64,000 nucleotides of DNA from Mucilaginibacter sp. KACC 22063 (GTDB lineage Bacteria > Bacteroidota > Bacteroidia > Sphingobacteriales > Sphingobacteriaceae): assembly GCF_028736115.1 (NCBI RefSeq), contig NZ_CP117877.1, positions 4,092,001 through 4,156,000 on the forward strand, written 5' to 3'. Every line of letters starts with the position of its first letter. Within the stretch, counting starts at the first letter, position 1. Position numbers and translations under genes: made by a program. The notes beneath the pieces are model-generated. The model was not told where the DNA came from and did no database searches. It worked only from the letters and a program-made list of their open reading frames with translations. Below, piece after piece: positions 54,469-63,339 of this stretch.

Positions 54469-56889
54469 TTAATGATTTCCACCACGGCCGCCACCGCTGT
54501 CATCATTATTTATACCCCGCTGGTTTTTCTTGATGTCGCTGCTGAGGTGCCCAAATTTGTAGGTAAAGCTAACAGCTACCGCACGGTAAAAAACCTGGTT
54601 GGCCGTGATCTGTTCAAAATCATCTGTTTTTGAATAAAAATCAATCTTCCTGAACTTTGAAAACGGGTTTGACAGATAGAATGCAATAGTGGCTTTATCT
54701 TTCCAAAAATCCTTTGAGCCGCTTAATGAGGTACCAAAATAGTTATTGTCTTTACCCTGCAACAGCACATACCGGCTATCATAATTAATGTTTATTCCCA
54801 TGCGGTAGCCTTTATCAAATTTATAACCGGCATAAGTAAATGTATGCCCCTGGTAACCGCTGTTAGTATAAAATATATTGTTGAAGGTACCGCTGAGATC
54901 AACACGCATTATCTGTGAATTGATACTTATGTTTAGCTTTTTTGTTATAGGATAATTAACATTAACGTTTAGCCCCAGGCGTTTGCTTTTACCAACGTTT
55001 TCATAGGTAGTGATGCTCACGGTATCGGGTGTGATCGTGGTTACGCTTTGTATGGTATTATTTGCAAAAGCATAACTTAAACCCATATTAACCGAGCCCT
55101 TGCCCGAGATACTATAATTTAACTCTAAGCTGTGATTTAACGCGGGGCGCAAATTCGGATTACCCACATTAATGTATTTTGGATTAGACTGGTCTATAAA
55201 AGGGTTAAGTTGCCAGATACCCGGCCTGGATATCCGGTCAGAATAGCCAAAATTCAGACTACTGCTTTTAAACTTACGCTGTATAGAAATGGAGGGTACA
55301 AGATTATTATAATCCTGCGTAGCCGCACTGCCTACCGAGGTAAAATTAGCATCAATGGTGGTATGTTCTAACCGCGCGCCGCCTTTAAAGCTCCAGTTGG
55401 TCAGCTTGATCTGGTAGGTACCGTAACCGCTGTAAACATTTTGCTGGTAATCAAAATTATTAGTTTGTGCTGGATTATTGATAAAGCTGCCGCTCGCCGG
55501 GTCAAAAACGTCGCTGGTAAAATCACTATAATTACTTCTGAAAATTCCTTTTATGCCGGCTTCAACCGTTTGATTTTTCAGCGGCTGTACATAATCTATC
55601 TGGGCAGTATGCTCATGCGTACCTGATAGATTATATTGATTATAGTTTTGCTGTCCGTAATTTACACGTTCGCTAAAAATGGCGTTATTGTCTTGTTTAC
55701 TGCTTCCTCCGCTGTACTTATAGGATGCTGTAAGCATTTGATCCTTACTTTTTTTAAAGCCCAACTGATAATTTAAAGCCAGGTCGGTACCGTGATAAGA
55801 CCCCTTACTGTAATTATTCAAGGTATACGATTGCGCATTCGCCGGGTCGCTGCTGGGCTGATTAGAATACTGCAGATTATCTGAATTTGAATTTTGACCA
55901 TAAGATTCAATACTGCCTGTTATCAGGTTCAAAGAATCAAGCTCATAACTTAACTCTGCGCTGCCATAAGTATTGTTGCCCTGCCTTGTATTGCTTCCGC
56001 TTTGCATTAGCGTTGACACTACCGGATGAAAAGTATTGGTTACGTTTTCAAAGTCCGATGTTCGCCTGTTTTGCTTATTATAACCTACATAACCGCTTAT
56101 ACCAAACTTACCCTGCTTTACTGTAAGATTTAAGTTGGTGCCCGGCCCCCACACGTTGTTATACCGTGCGCTGATGTTGCCATTGTAACCCTGATCAACA
56201 TTCTTCTTCGTTATAATATTAATGATACCCGCCAGGCCTTCCGCCTCATATTTAGCAGGTGGCGTTGTAATAACCTCTATCTTGTCAATATTGCTTGCAG
56301 GCATAGCCTTCAACACATCCGACGGATTTTTAGTTACAAGCGCCGATGGTTTCCCGTTGATAAATATTTTAAAATCCCCGTTGCCTTTTAGTTTAATATT
56401 ATCCTGTGCGTCAACCGATACCAGCGGCACCTTACGCAGCATCTCTAACACAGTCTGGCTCTTGCTTTCAGGGTCGGCCTGTACATCGTAACCTATGCGG
56501 TCAACCTCTTGCTTAACTATGGGTTTAAGTGCGGTAACAGTTACTTCATTAAGATTTTTTGATGAGGCAGACAATTTGATACGCCCCAGATCAATCAGCT
56601 TTTTAGTACTGTCTGTGCTGATTATTTTTTGCGCATAACCTACTGATGCCAATACCAGTTCATAAGATTTACCGGGAAGCGAAGTAAATTCAAAACTGCC
56701 GTTATCTTTAGTTAAGGTACTTTTTACAGGTTGTTTACCCTTTACAGTACGCAGGGCCACAGTAACATAACCCATAGGCTCGTTCTTGGCTGAATCGATA
56801 ACAATGCCCTTTATGTTTTGTGTAGACTGTGCAATTACACTGGCCCAGGTTAAAAACAGCAATGTAAACAGTAATAAGGCTTTTTTCAT
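54469..56889 (-). CDS. TonB-receptor-like outer membrane beta-barrel protein
   Basis: 806 residues: signal peptide (ending WASVIAQ), a CarboxypepD_reg domain (NIKGIVIDSAKNEPMGYVTV, about 24-105), a TonB plug domain (VLEMLRKVPLVSVDAQDN to AGIINIITKK) and a C-terminal barrel of the OMP_b-brl_3 type ending in an aromatic strand. This family in Bacteroidota lacks SusD partners and its ligands are mostly unknown. The C-terminus ends in a glycine-rich tail (DDSGGGRGGNH). No TonB box was placed with confidence. Confidence 0.88.
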   Translation of the reverse strand: MKKALLLFTLLFLTWASVIAQSTQNIKGIVIDSAKNEPMGYVTVALRTVKGKQPVKSTLTKDNGSFEFTSLPGKSYELVLASVGYAQKIISTDSTKKLIDLGRIKLSASSKNLNEVTVTALKPIVKQEVDRIGYDVQADPESKSQTVLEMLRKVPLVSVDAQDNIKLKGNGDFKIFINGKPSALVTKNPSDVLKAMPASNIDKIEVITTPPAKYEAEGLAGIINIITKKNVDQGYNGNISARYNNVWGPGTNLNLTVKQGKFGISGYVGYNKQNRRTSDFENVTNTFHPVVSTLMQSGSNTRQGNNTYGSAELSYELDSLNLITGSIESYGQNSNSDNLQYSNQPSSDPANAQSYTLNNYSKGSYHGTDLALNYQLGFKKSKDQMLTASYKYSGGSSKQDNNAIFSERVNYGQQNYNQYNLSGTHEHTAQIDYVQPLKNQTVEAGIKGIFRSNYSDFTSDVFDPASGSFINNPAQTNNFDYQQNVYSGYGTYQIKLTNWSFKGGARLEHTTIDANFTSVGSAATQDYNNLVPSISIQRKFKSSSLNFGYSDRISRPGIWQLNPFIDQSNPKYINVGNPNLRPALNHSLELNYSISGKGSVNMGLSYAFANNTIQSVTTITPDTVSITTYENVGKSKRLGLNVNVNYPITKKLNISINSQIMRVDLSGTFNNIFYTNSGYQGHTFTYAGYKFDKGYRMGININYDSRYVLLQGKDNNYFGTSLSGSKDFWKDKATIAFYLSNPFSKFRKIDFYSKTDDFEQITANQVFYRAVAVSFTYKFGHLSSDIKKNQRGINNDDSGGGRGGNH

Positions 56890-57266
56890 TTAGTGATAAG
56901 ATGCAATTAGATAACTAATAGTTACAAGGAGATCAAATTATTTCCGGATATGGCAGGCACTCGTTTACTTGCTATGCAGCGTTATGTAATATTTGAATGC
57001 GTGTAACGGCTACTGTATCAAAAACCAAATGGTTATCCATGTTAATGATCATACCCAACCATCCAGCGCATGAATTAGAATTTGTCGAAACTTAGGTAGC
57101 GGTTTTAAACTACGGTAAGAAAAGGGGCAGTAAGCCTGCAATTGGTGATAAGGTTTTTTTCATAATGGTTGACAGGTTAAATTTTCTCAATTATAACGCT
57201 AATCTTCCATTAAAATTCAGTTGATATAAGAAATAACTAACCTGTTAGTTAAAAATCTTGTTACAA
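56890..57266. other. Gene-free spacer
   Basis: 377 bases upstream of the outer membrane receptor gene, downstream of pth. No coding frame, RNA gene or strong hairpin seen; presumably holds the receptor promoter. Confidence 0.55.
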
Positions 57267-57827
57267 TTATTTATTGAACCTTGTCATGGTGAGTTCGGTG
57301 CCAACAGTAACAAAGCTTTTGATGATCTCTATAGAGCGGTCAATCAATGCCGGCAGCTCAGGTTGTTCATCGTCATCAAAACCGCTTAGTACATAATCAA
57401 CTTGGCGGCCTTTGGGGTAATTGTCGCTGATGCCAAAACGCAGGCGCGGATAATCGTTACGCCCCAACGTAGCTTCAATATGTTTTAACCCGTTATGGCC
57501 GGCGGCACTGCCTTTAGGTTTTAACCTTAATGAGCCAAACGGAATAGCCAGATCATCAACCAAAACAAGCACATTTTCAATAGGAATCTTCAGGTCTTTC
57601 ATCCAGTAGCTAACCGCTTTACCGCTCAGGTTCATGTAGGTAGTGGGCTTTATCAGATACAATGACCGGCTTTTATATTGCATTTCGGCATAGTACGCCA
57701 AACGCATATTGTAAAACTTAATGCCTTCCTGCTTAGCCAGCTCATCAAGAATCATAAAGCCGATGTTATGTCGTGTATCAACATACTCAGGACCGATATT
57801 ACCTAAACCTACAATAAGATATTTCAT
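57267..57827 (-). CDS. pth: Peptidyl-tRNA hydrolase
   Basis: Frees tRNA from stalled peptidyl-tRNA. 186 residues from [15 protein letters not shown] with the catalytic Asn10 and His20 (TRHNIGF) and the aspartate of [11 protein letters not shown]. The frame stays open 40 codons further upstream, but that stretch ([10 protein letters not shown] and EILKQVQDD) is the translation of a dispersed repeat, so the longer start should not be used. Confidence 0.95.
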   Translation of the reverse strand: MKYLIVGLGNIGPEYVDTRHNIGFMILDELAKQEGIKFYNMRLAYYAEMQYKSRSLYLIKPTTYMNLSGKAVSYWMKDLKIPIENVLVLVDDLAIPFGSLRLKPKGSAAGHNGLKHIEATLGRNDYPRLRFGISDNYPKGRQVDYVLSGFDDDEQPELPALIDRSIEIIKSFVTVGTELTMTRFNK

Positions 57828-57842
57828 AGATGTACACATTAT

Positions 57843-57919
57843 GTCATCCTGAACTTGTTTCAGGATCTCACTGGCATAGTAGCTATATATTTGAGATGCC
57901 GAAACAAGTTCGGCATGAC
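57843..57919. repeat. Bipartite two-hairpin repeat (GTCAT ... ATGAC), copy 2
   Basis: GTCATCCTGAACTTG at one end and CAAGTTCGGCATGAC at the other; hairpins ATCCTGAA/TTTCAGGAT and ATGCCGAA/TTCGGCAT. It separates pth from rplY. Confidence 0.8.
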
Positions 57920-57945
57920 GGGTTAATTTAATTTCTAAACTAAAC

Positions 57946-57978
57946 AAAAACAGCGATAAGTAAACCTATCGCTGTTTT
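57946..57978 (-). terminator. Terminator of rplY
   Basis: On the minus strand CAGCGATA / TATCGCTG followed by TTTTTG. It implies pth needs its own promoter or read-through. Confidence 0.75.
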
Positions 57979-58023
57979 TATACTTCGGTGAAATCACTTT
58001 TTAATCAGTGAAATCAATCGTTA

Positions 58024-58599
58024 TTATTTTTTACCTTCTTGCTCTGCCTGACGTAGTGCACGTGAAGTAGTTACAGATACGATGGTATCTTCAGCAGCAT
58101 TGGTGATGGTCAGGTTTGGAACGCTGATTTCGCCAACACGTACAGATTTACCAACTTCTAAGCCTTCGATGCTAACGTCGATAGTGTCAACGTGATCTTT
58201 AGGTAAGCCTTTAACACGCAGTTTACGCAGTTTCTGAACTAATTTACCACCCATTTTAACACCTGGAGAAGTACCAGTTAAACGGATAGGAATTTCAATA
58301 GTAACCGGTTTATTTTCGTTCAACGCTAAAAAGTCGATGTGTAAAATTTTGCTGGTTAATGGATGAAACTGAAGATCTTTAACAATAGCCTGAGCTTTTG
58401 TACCACCGATTTCAAGGTCGATGAAAGATACTTCCGGAGTGTAAATTACCGGTTTAATGTCAGCTTCAGATACTGAGAAGTGAACTTGTGTTTCGCCACC
58501 GTAAAGTACGGCCGGGATTGAACCTGCGTAACGCAGTTCTTTGGCATCGCGTTTCCCTACGTTCTCTCTTGGAGAACCGCTAATAGCAACTGATTTCAT
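58024..58599 (-). CDS. rplY: 50S ribosomal protein bL25, Ctc long form
   Basis: 191 residues. The N-terminal domain (SGSPRENVGKRDAKELRYAG) binds 5S rRNA; the second beta-rich domain (LRVKGLPKDHVDTIDVSIEG) marks the Ctc/TL5 general-stress form. It sits between prs and pth, a common arrangement. Confidence 0.97.
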   Translation of the reverse strand: MKSVAISGSPRENVGKRDAKELRYAGSIPAVLYGGETQVHFSVSEADIKPVIYTPEVSFIDLEIGGTKAQAIVKDLQFHPLTSKILHIDFLALNENKPVTIEIPIRLTGTSPGVKMGGKLVQKLRKLRVKGLPKDHVDTIDVSIEGLEVGKSVRVGEISVPNLTITNAAEDTIVSVTTSRALRQAEQEGKK

Positions 58600-58642
58600 T
58601 TTATATTTATTTAATTTATATCACTAATCCATTACCCAAGGG

Positions 58643-58689
58643 CAATGGACAATAGTTTCAATTTCACGTCTATGAACTATTGACCATAG
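58643..58689. repeat. Word-repeat hairpin in the prs-rplY spacer
   Basis: CAATGGACAATAGTTTCA pairs with TGAACTATTGACCATAG with few mismatches. Confidence 0.75.
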
Positions 58690-58702
58690 ACTATCAACTT
58701 AT

Positions 58703-59650
58703 TTAGTCCTCTACCTTAAACAGCTGGCTTATCGAACCATGTTCGTTTACATTGGCAATAGCCTTTGCAAACAAATCGGCGGTTGAAAGCACCCTTATTT
58801 TAGGGCTTTGCTGTTTCAACGGAATTGTATCTGTAACGATCAATTCTGTTAAAGCAGAGTTTTCAATGGTTTCATACGCCTTGCCTGATAATACAGGGTG
58901 TGTACAAACAGCCCTCACACTTTTTGCGCCGCGTTCCATAATAAGGCCGGCAGCTTTTGATAATGTACCTGCCGTATCGCAGATATCATCAATTAACACA
59001 ATATCTTGTCCGGTTACGTCTCCAATGATCGTCATCGACTCAATTTCATTGGCACGCTTACGGCGTTTATCACAAATTACAACCTCTGCGTTAAAAAACT
59101 TGGCAAAGGTACGTGCGCGGTATGAACCACCCATATCAGGCGATGCAATGGTCAGATTTTCCAGTCCCAGGCTTTTAATGTAAGGGACAAAGATCACTGA
59201 AGCATCAAGGTGGTCAACCGGTATGTCAAAGAAACCCTGGATCTGCGCAGCGTGCAGGTCCATCGTCATAATACGGTTAATGCCCGCAGCAACTAACAGG
59301 TTGGCTACCAGCTTTGCACCAATAGCTACACGCGGCTTGTCTTTTCTGTCCTGACGTGCCAAACCAAAATAAGGGATTACTGCTGTTACATAATGGGCTG
59401 ATGCACGGCGGCCGGCATCAATCATCATCAGTAATTCCATTAAATTGTCGGTAGGCTGATTGGTAGACTGGATCAGAAACAAGTCGCATCCCCTTACAGA
59501 TTCGTTAAAGTGCGGTTGAAATTCACCATCGCTAAAGCGGGAGAAAACAATATCGCCAAGCTCGCGGCCATAAGCGTCTGCGATTTTGTTGGCCAGTGCT
59601 ACACTGCCAGAACCGCTGAATAGTTTAACCGGGTTAAATTGTAAAGGCAT
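58703..59650 (-). CDS. prs: Ribose-phosphate pyrophosphokinase
   Basis: Makes PRPP from ribose 5-phosphate and ATP for nucleotide, histidine and NAD synthesis. 315 residues; FSDGEFQPHFNESVRGCDLF, the flexible-loop region YFGLARQDRKDKPR, and the PRPP-binding DIVLIDDICDTAGTL are intact. Confidence 0.97.
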   Translation of the reverse strand: MPLQFNPVKLFSGSGSVALANKIADAYGRELGDIVFSRFSDGEFQPHFNESVRGCDLFLIQSTNQPTDNLMELLMMIDAGRRASAHYVTAVIPYFGLARQDRKDKPRVAIGAKLVANLLVAAGINRIMTMDLHAAQIQGFFDIPVDHLDASVIFVPYIKSLGLENLTIASPDMGGSYRARTFAKFFNAEVVICDKRRKRANEIESMTIIGDVTGQDIVLIDDICDTAGTLSKAAGLIMERGAKSVRAVCTHPVLSGKAYETIENSALTELIVTDTIPLKQQSPKIRVLSTADLFAKAIANVNEHGSISQLFKVED

Positions 59651-59659
59651 CCCTTTTTT

Positions 59660-59792
59660 ATTTCGGATTTCGAATGTTCAATTTCGAAATTTCTTAGCAA
59701 CCTTATAAAACAACAATTCGGATTTCAATTTTCTTAGATCATATCTGATTTGAGAAATTAAAATCCGAAATTGAAATTTCGAAGTTCGAAAT
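59660..59792. repeat. Word-repeat hairpin between tRNA-Gln and prs
   Basis: The 33 bases at 59660-59692 and the 32 at 59761-59792 are near-complementary. The word ATTTCGAA and its relatives recur. It is the most extended of the hairpin class. Confidence 0.8.
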
Positions 59793-59799
59793 TTTATTG

Positions 59800-59870
59800 T
59801 TGCCCGACCAGGATTCGAACCTAGACAAACGGTACCAAAAACCGTCGTACTACCATTATACTATCAGGCA
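59800..59870 (-). tRNA. tRNA-Gln (anticodon UUG)
   Basis: Cloverleaf read on the minus strand: acceptor TGCCTGA / TCGGGCA, anticodon stem ACGGT / ACCGT around the loop TTTTGGT, giving anticodon TTG, and a T arm with GGTTCGAATCC. The CCA end is not encoded. A consensus promoter lies upstream. Confidence 0.95.
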
Positions 59871-59908
59871 ATCCTTTTCCGTAAACAAGTTGCTTCCGAA
59901 ATGGAATG

Positions 59909-59938
59909 CAAATATAGGACGATATTTTTAAAGTCAAA
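59909..59938 (-). promoter_or_regulatory. Promoter of the tRNA-Gln (and possibly prs) transcript
   Basis: On the minus strand TTTG, 18 bases, then TATATTTG; about 40 bases before the tRNA. Confidence 0.65.
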
Positions 59939-60027
59939 AGCATTTTTTGAAAAATTTTCAAATTTTTCTTGTCCACTATTTAATGGGCTGGCACTTAGTT
60001 AAATTATGTTAAAGAATAGCCCGGCGA

Positions 60028-60060
60028 TTGAAAAACATCGTAATAGTTTTGTTAATTTCG
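60028..60060 (+). promoter_or_regulatory. Candidate promoter of the DUF2723 gene
   Basis: TTG at 60028, 22 bases, then TAATTTCG (one mismatch to TAnnTTTG). It would place transcription start well before the ATG at 60094 and would make the TTG a promoter element, not a start codon. Confidence 0.35.
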
Positions 60061-60093
60061 GCGGCTAATTATAGATATACTGTATATTCAATC

Positions 60094-63000
60094 ATGAATT
60101 ATAACAAAATCAATAACCTCTTTGGCTGGATAGCTTTTCTGATAGCCTCGGTAACGTACATTTTAACCTTAGAGCCATCTGCCAGTTTTTGGGATTGCGG
60201 CGAATTCATTGCCTGTATATATCGTTTACAGGTAGCCCACCAACCTGGTGCCCCTTTGTTCACTATGATTGGTAAAGTGTTCTCCTTACTTTCAATGGGC
60301 GACATACACAGGGTGGCTTACTGGACAAACGTTGCTTCGGCCATCGCCAGCGGTGCTACAATTTTGTTCTTATTCTGGAGTATTACAGCCTTAGCTAAAA
60401 AGATATTAGTTAAAACAGGCGAAGAAATTACAACCGCCAACACCATCCTTATTATAGGTGCAGGCCTGGTTGGCGCTTTAGCTTATACCTGGTCTGATAC
60501 CTTTTGGTTCTCGGCCGTTGAATCTGAGGTTTATGCACAATCATCATTATGTACGGCTATTGTTTTTTGGGCGATATTAAAATGGGATGCCCATGCAGAT
60601 GAGCCGGGTGCCGACAGGTGGCTGGTATTTATCGCTTATGTAATGGGCCTTTCTATCGGCATCCACTTACTTAACTTATTGGTTATTCCGGCAATTGCAT
60701 TGGTGATTTATTTCCGCCGTGCAAAAACAGTTACCGCTTCCGGAACTTTATGGTCATTCTTATTAGGCTGCGTTGCCTTAGGCCTTGTACTTTGGGGTAT
60801 CATTCAATACACTGTTAAAGGTGCTGCTTATTCAGACCTGTTCTTTGTTAACACTTTAGGCATGGGCTTCGGCACAGGCGCTATTGCATTTTATGTGTTA
60901 TTACTTGCAGCTATTGTATTAGGCATTTACTATACCATTAAGCCTTCGCAGCCGGTTATTATTGCATCTGCCATCTGCTTTATACTGCTGCTGGGTTTTA
61001 GCGGCGGTATTGTAGGCGCTATTGCAGGCATTGCATTTGTTGCCTTTTTAGAGTATGTACTGCACGTACGCAACAAACGCTATCTGTTAAATACCATCCT
61101 TATATCTACCTTGTTCATTCTTTTAGGTTACAGCTCGTTTGTAATGATTGTTATCCGTGCTAAAGCAGGTACAAACTTAAACAACAGCGACCCTGAAGAT
61201 GCTTTTACATTAAACAGCTACCTTAACCGCGACCAGTATGGGGAAACGCCATTGCTTTACGGTCAGTTTTTTGATTCAAAACAAGTAGACCAAACCGAAG
61301 GCGGCAACATGTATCGCCGTGGCAAAGAGAAATATGAAATTGCCGGTAAAAAAATCAAACCGGTTTACGACCGTAATACCATCTTCCCACGTATCTTCAG
61401 CCAAACAGGCGACGATCCGCAATTCTATCGTCAGTGGCTTCGCTTAGGGCAGGAAGAACATCCTACCCTGGTCCACAATCTTGCCTTCTTCTTTAGCTGG
61501 CAGGTTAACCAGATGTATACCCGTTACTTTATGTGGAACTTTGTTGGACGTACCAATGAAATGGACGGCCAGGCGAATGATTCACCTGACGGCGATTGGG
61601 TAAGCGGCTTGAACGTGGGTAAAAAGATGCCTTACAATGTAACGCACAGCTTATCATACAACCGTATGTATTTCCTGCCGCTGATAATTGGTTTGGTAGG
61701 TTTGTTCTATCATTTTAAACGCAAACAGCGCGATGCAGGTGTTGTGGCGGTACTGTTCTTCTTTACAGGGCTTGCCATTGTGCTTTACCTCAACCAGGAT
61801 CCGGGGCAGCCACGTGAGCGTGACTATGCCTATGCGGGTTCGTTCTACGCGTTTGCCATCTGGATTGGTTTAGGCGTATTAGCTATTGCACAGTTCCTGA
61901 GCAAAAAGCTGAATGCAACTACCAGCGCTTATATTGCTACTGCTGCATGCTTACTGGCGGCGCCTATATTAATGGCTACACAGGAATGGGACGACCACGA
62001 CCGTTCTACCAAATACACGCCTCGTGATATGGCGATCAACTACTTGGAATCATGCGCGCCTAACGCTATCTTATTCACTTATGGCGATAACGACACTTAC
62101 CCGCTTTGGTATGCGCAAGAGGTAGAGAACGTTCGCCCGGATATCCGTATTGTGAATTTAAGTTTACTGGGTACCGACTGGTATATCCGCCAGATGAAGC
62201 AGAAGATGAATGATTCTGCTCCGCTGCCTATCACTATGCCGAACGAAAAATTTGAGCAGGGTGTTAGAGATGTGCTTTATTTCAATGATAAAAATATTGC
62301 TACTCCGGTTGAGCTGAAGGAAGTGTTCGACTTTATGATGTCAGACAATCCTGAAACTAAGGTGGAATACCAAAGTGGTGATGTAGAAAACTACCTGCCT
62401 ACCAAGAACTTTAAAATGACCGTTAATGCCGACCAACTGGTTAAAGACGGCATTGTTAAAGCCAGCGATAAAGATCGCGTTACACCAGAGATGGATTGGA
62501 AATACAATTCGAACTATGTAACAAAAGATAACCTGGCCATGATGGATATCCTGGCGCACAACAATTGGAAACGCCCTATTTACTTTGCAATAACCGTAGG
62601 TAACGAGAACCTGATGGGCCTTGACAAATACCTGTACTGTGAAGGTTTTGCAAACCGTTTATTGCCATTTAAACCGGATACAGCCGCCGCACAAGGCGAT
62701 GTAGCCAACACCATGCTGATGTATAATAACATGATGACCAAGTTTAAATGGGGAAATATGAAAAAGGCGCGTTACCTGGATCATGAGTCGTTAACGATGT
62801 TCTACCCTATCATCATGAAACAGTTTGTTTCTCTTGCTGATCATTTAATGGAAGACGGGCATCCAGATCTTGCTAAAAAAGCGCTACAGAAATACGATGC
62901 AGAAATGCCTAACCTGTACCCTTATACAGAGGTTGCCGCACGCAAATACTATTTAGTTGATGATGCCTACAAAGTTGGCGATGCACAGCTTGGCAATAAA

Positions 63001-63231
63001 TGGGCTACCGAAATTGATGATTATCTTAATGACGTGCTATCCTACAATGCTGACCAGTTGAAAAACAATGGCACCGTTAGCACACGTGATGCACAGCTTT
63101 GCATGTCGATACTGAATGGTTTAGTAACCCTTACCAAAGATAATAAGCAAACAAGCCTTTCGGCTAAGTTTGAAAAACAACTGAAAGAATACGAAGGCAG
63201 CCTGGGCTCAATTATGCAAAGGCAGCAATAA
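60094..63231 (+). CDS. DUF2723 family large membrane protein
   Basis: 1045 residues from MNYNKINNLFGWIAFLIAS; a TTG start 66 bases earlier is unlikely. The N-terminal DUF2723 domain opens with TYILTLEPSASFWDCGEF, a pattern shared with PMT-type glycosyltransferases, and has about ten membrane helices to residue 630. The region YLNQDPGQPRERDYAYAGS is characteristic. The C-terminal 350 residues are soluble and probably periplasmic. A role in protein or lipid glycosylation is inferred from fold similarity; the family is not well studied. A terminator hairpin follows. Confidence 0.88.
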   Translation: MNYNKINNLFGWIAFLIASVTYILTLEPSASFWDCGEFIACIYRLQVAHQPGAPLFTMIGKVFSLLSMGDIHRVAYWTNVASAIASGATILFLFWSITALAKKILVKTGEEITTANTILIIGAGLVGALAYTWSDTFWFSAVESEVYAQSSLCTAIVFWAILKWDAHADEPGADRWLVFIAYVMGLSIGIHLLNLLVIPAIALVIYFRRAKTVTASGTLWSFLLGCVALGLVLWGIIQYTVKGAAYSDLFFVNTLGMGFGTGAIAFYVLLLAAIVLGIYYTIKPSQPVIIASAICFILLLGFSGGIVGAIAGIAFVAFLEYVLHVRNKRYLLNTILISTLFILLGYSSFVMIVIRAKAGTNLNNSDPEDAFTLNSYLNRDQYGETPLLYGQFFDSKQVDQTEGGNMYRRGKEKYEIAGKKIKPVYDRNTIFPRIFSQTGDDPQFYRQWLRLGQEEHPTLVHNLAFFFSWQVNQMYTRYFMWNFVGRTNEMDGQANDSPDGDWVSGLNVGKKMPYNVTHSLSYNRMYFLPLIIGLVGLFYHFKRKQRDAGVVAVLFFFTGLAIVLYLNQDPGQPRERDYAYAGSFYAFAIWIGLGVLAIAQFLSKKLNATTSAYIATAACLLAAPILMATQEWDDHDRSTKYTPRDMAINYLESCAPNAILFTYGDNDTYPLWYAQEVENVRPDIRIVNLSLLGTDWYIRQMKQKMNDSAPLPITMPNEKFEQGVRDVLYFNDKNIATPVELKEVFDFMMSDNPETKVEYQSGDVENYLPTKNFKMTVNADQLVKDGIVKASDKDRVTPEMDWKYNSNYVTKDNLAMMDILAHNNWKRPIYFAITVGNENLMGLDKYLYCEGFANRLLPFKPDTAAAQGDVANTMLMYNNMMTKFKWGNMKKARYLDHESLTMFYPIIMKQFVSLADHLMEDGHPDLAKKALQKYDAEMPNLYPYTEVAARKYYLVDDAYKVGDAQLGNKWATEIDDYLNDVLSYNADQLKNNGTVSTRDAQLCMSILNGLVTLTKDNKQTSLSAKFEKQLKEYEGSLGSIMQRQQ

Positions 63232-63251
63232 TCCTCTTTATAAAACTTTAA

Positions 63252-63277
63252 GAAAGCCACCTCATCAGGTGGCTTTC
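63252..63277 (+). terminator. Terminator of the DUF2723 gene
   Basis: Arms GAAAGCCACCT / AGGTGGCTTTC, 20 bases after the stop codon; short T stretch follows. Confidence 0.75.
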
Positions 63278-63339
63278 GCATTTAAAATACTTTGTAACTA
63301 ATCGCCTTATCAGGAATCAAACTGCTATAAACCTGGTAA

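Noticed and set aside
60028-60093. TTG-initiated extension of the DUF2723 protein
   Set aside because: The ATG at 60094 starts just before the conserved first helix, and the TTG fits a -33 promoter element.
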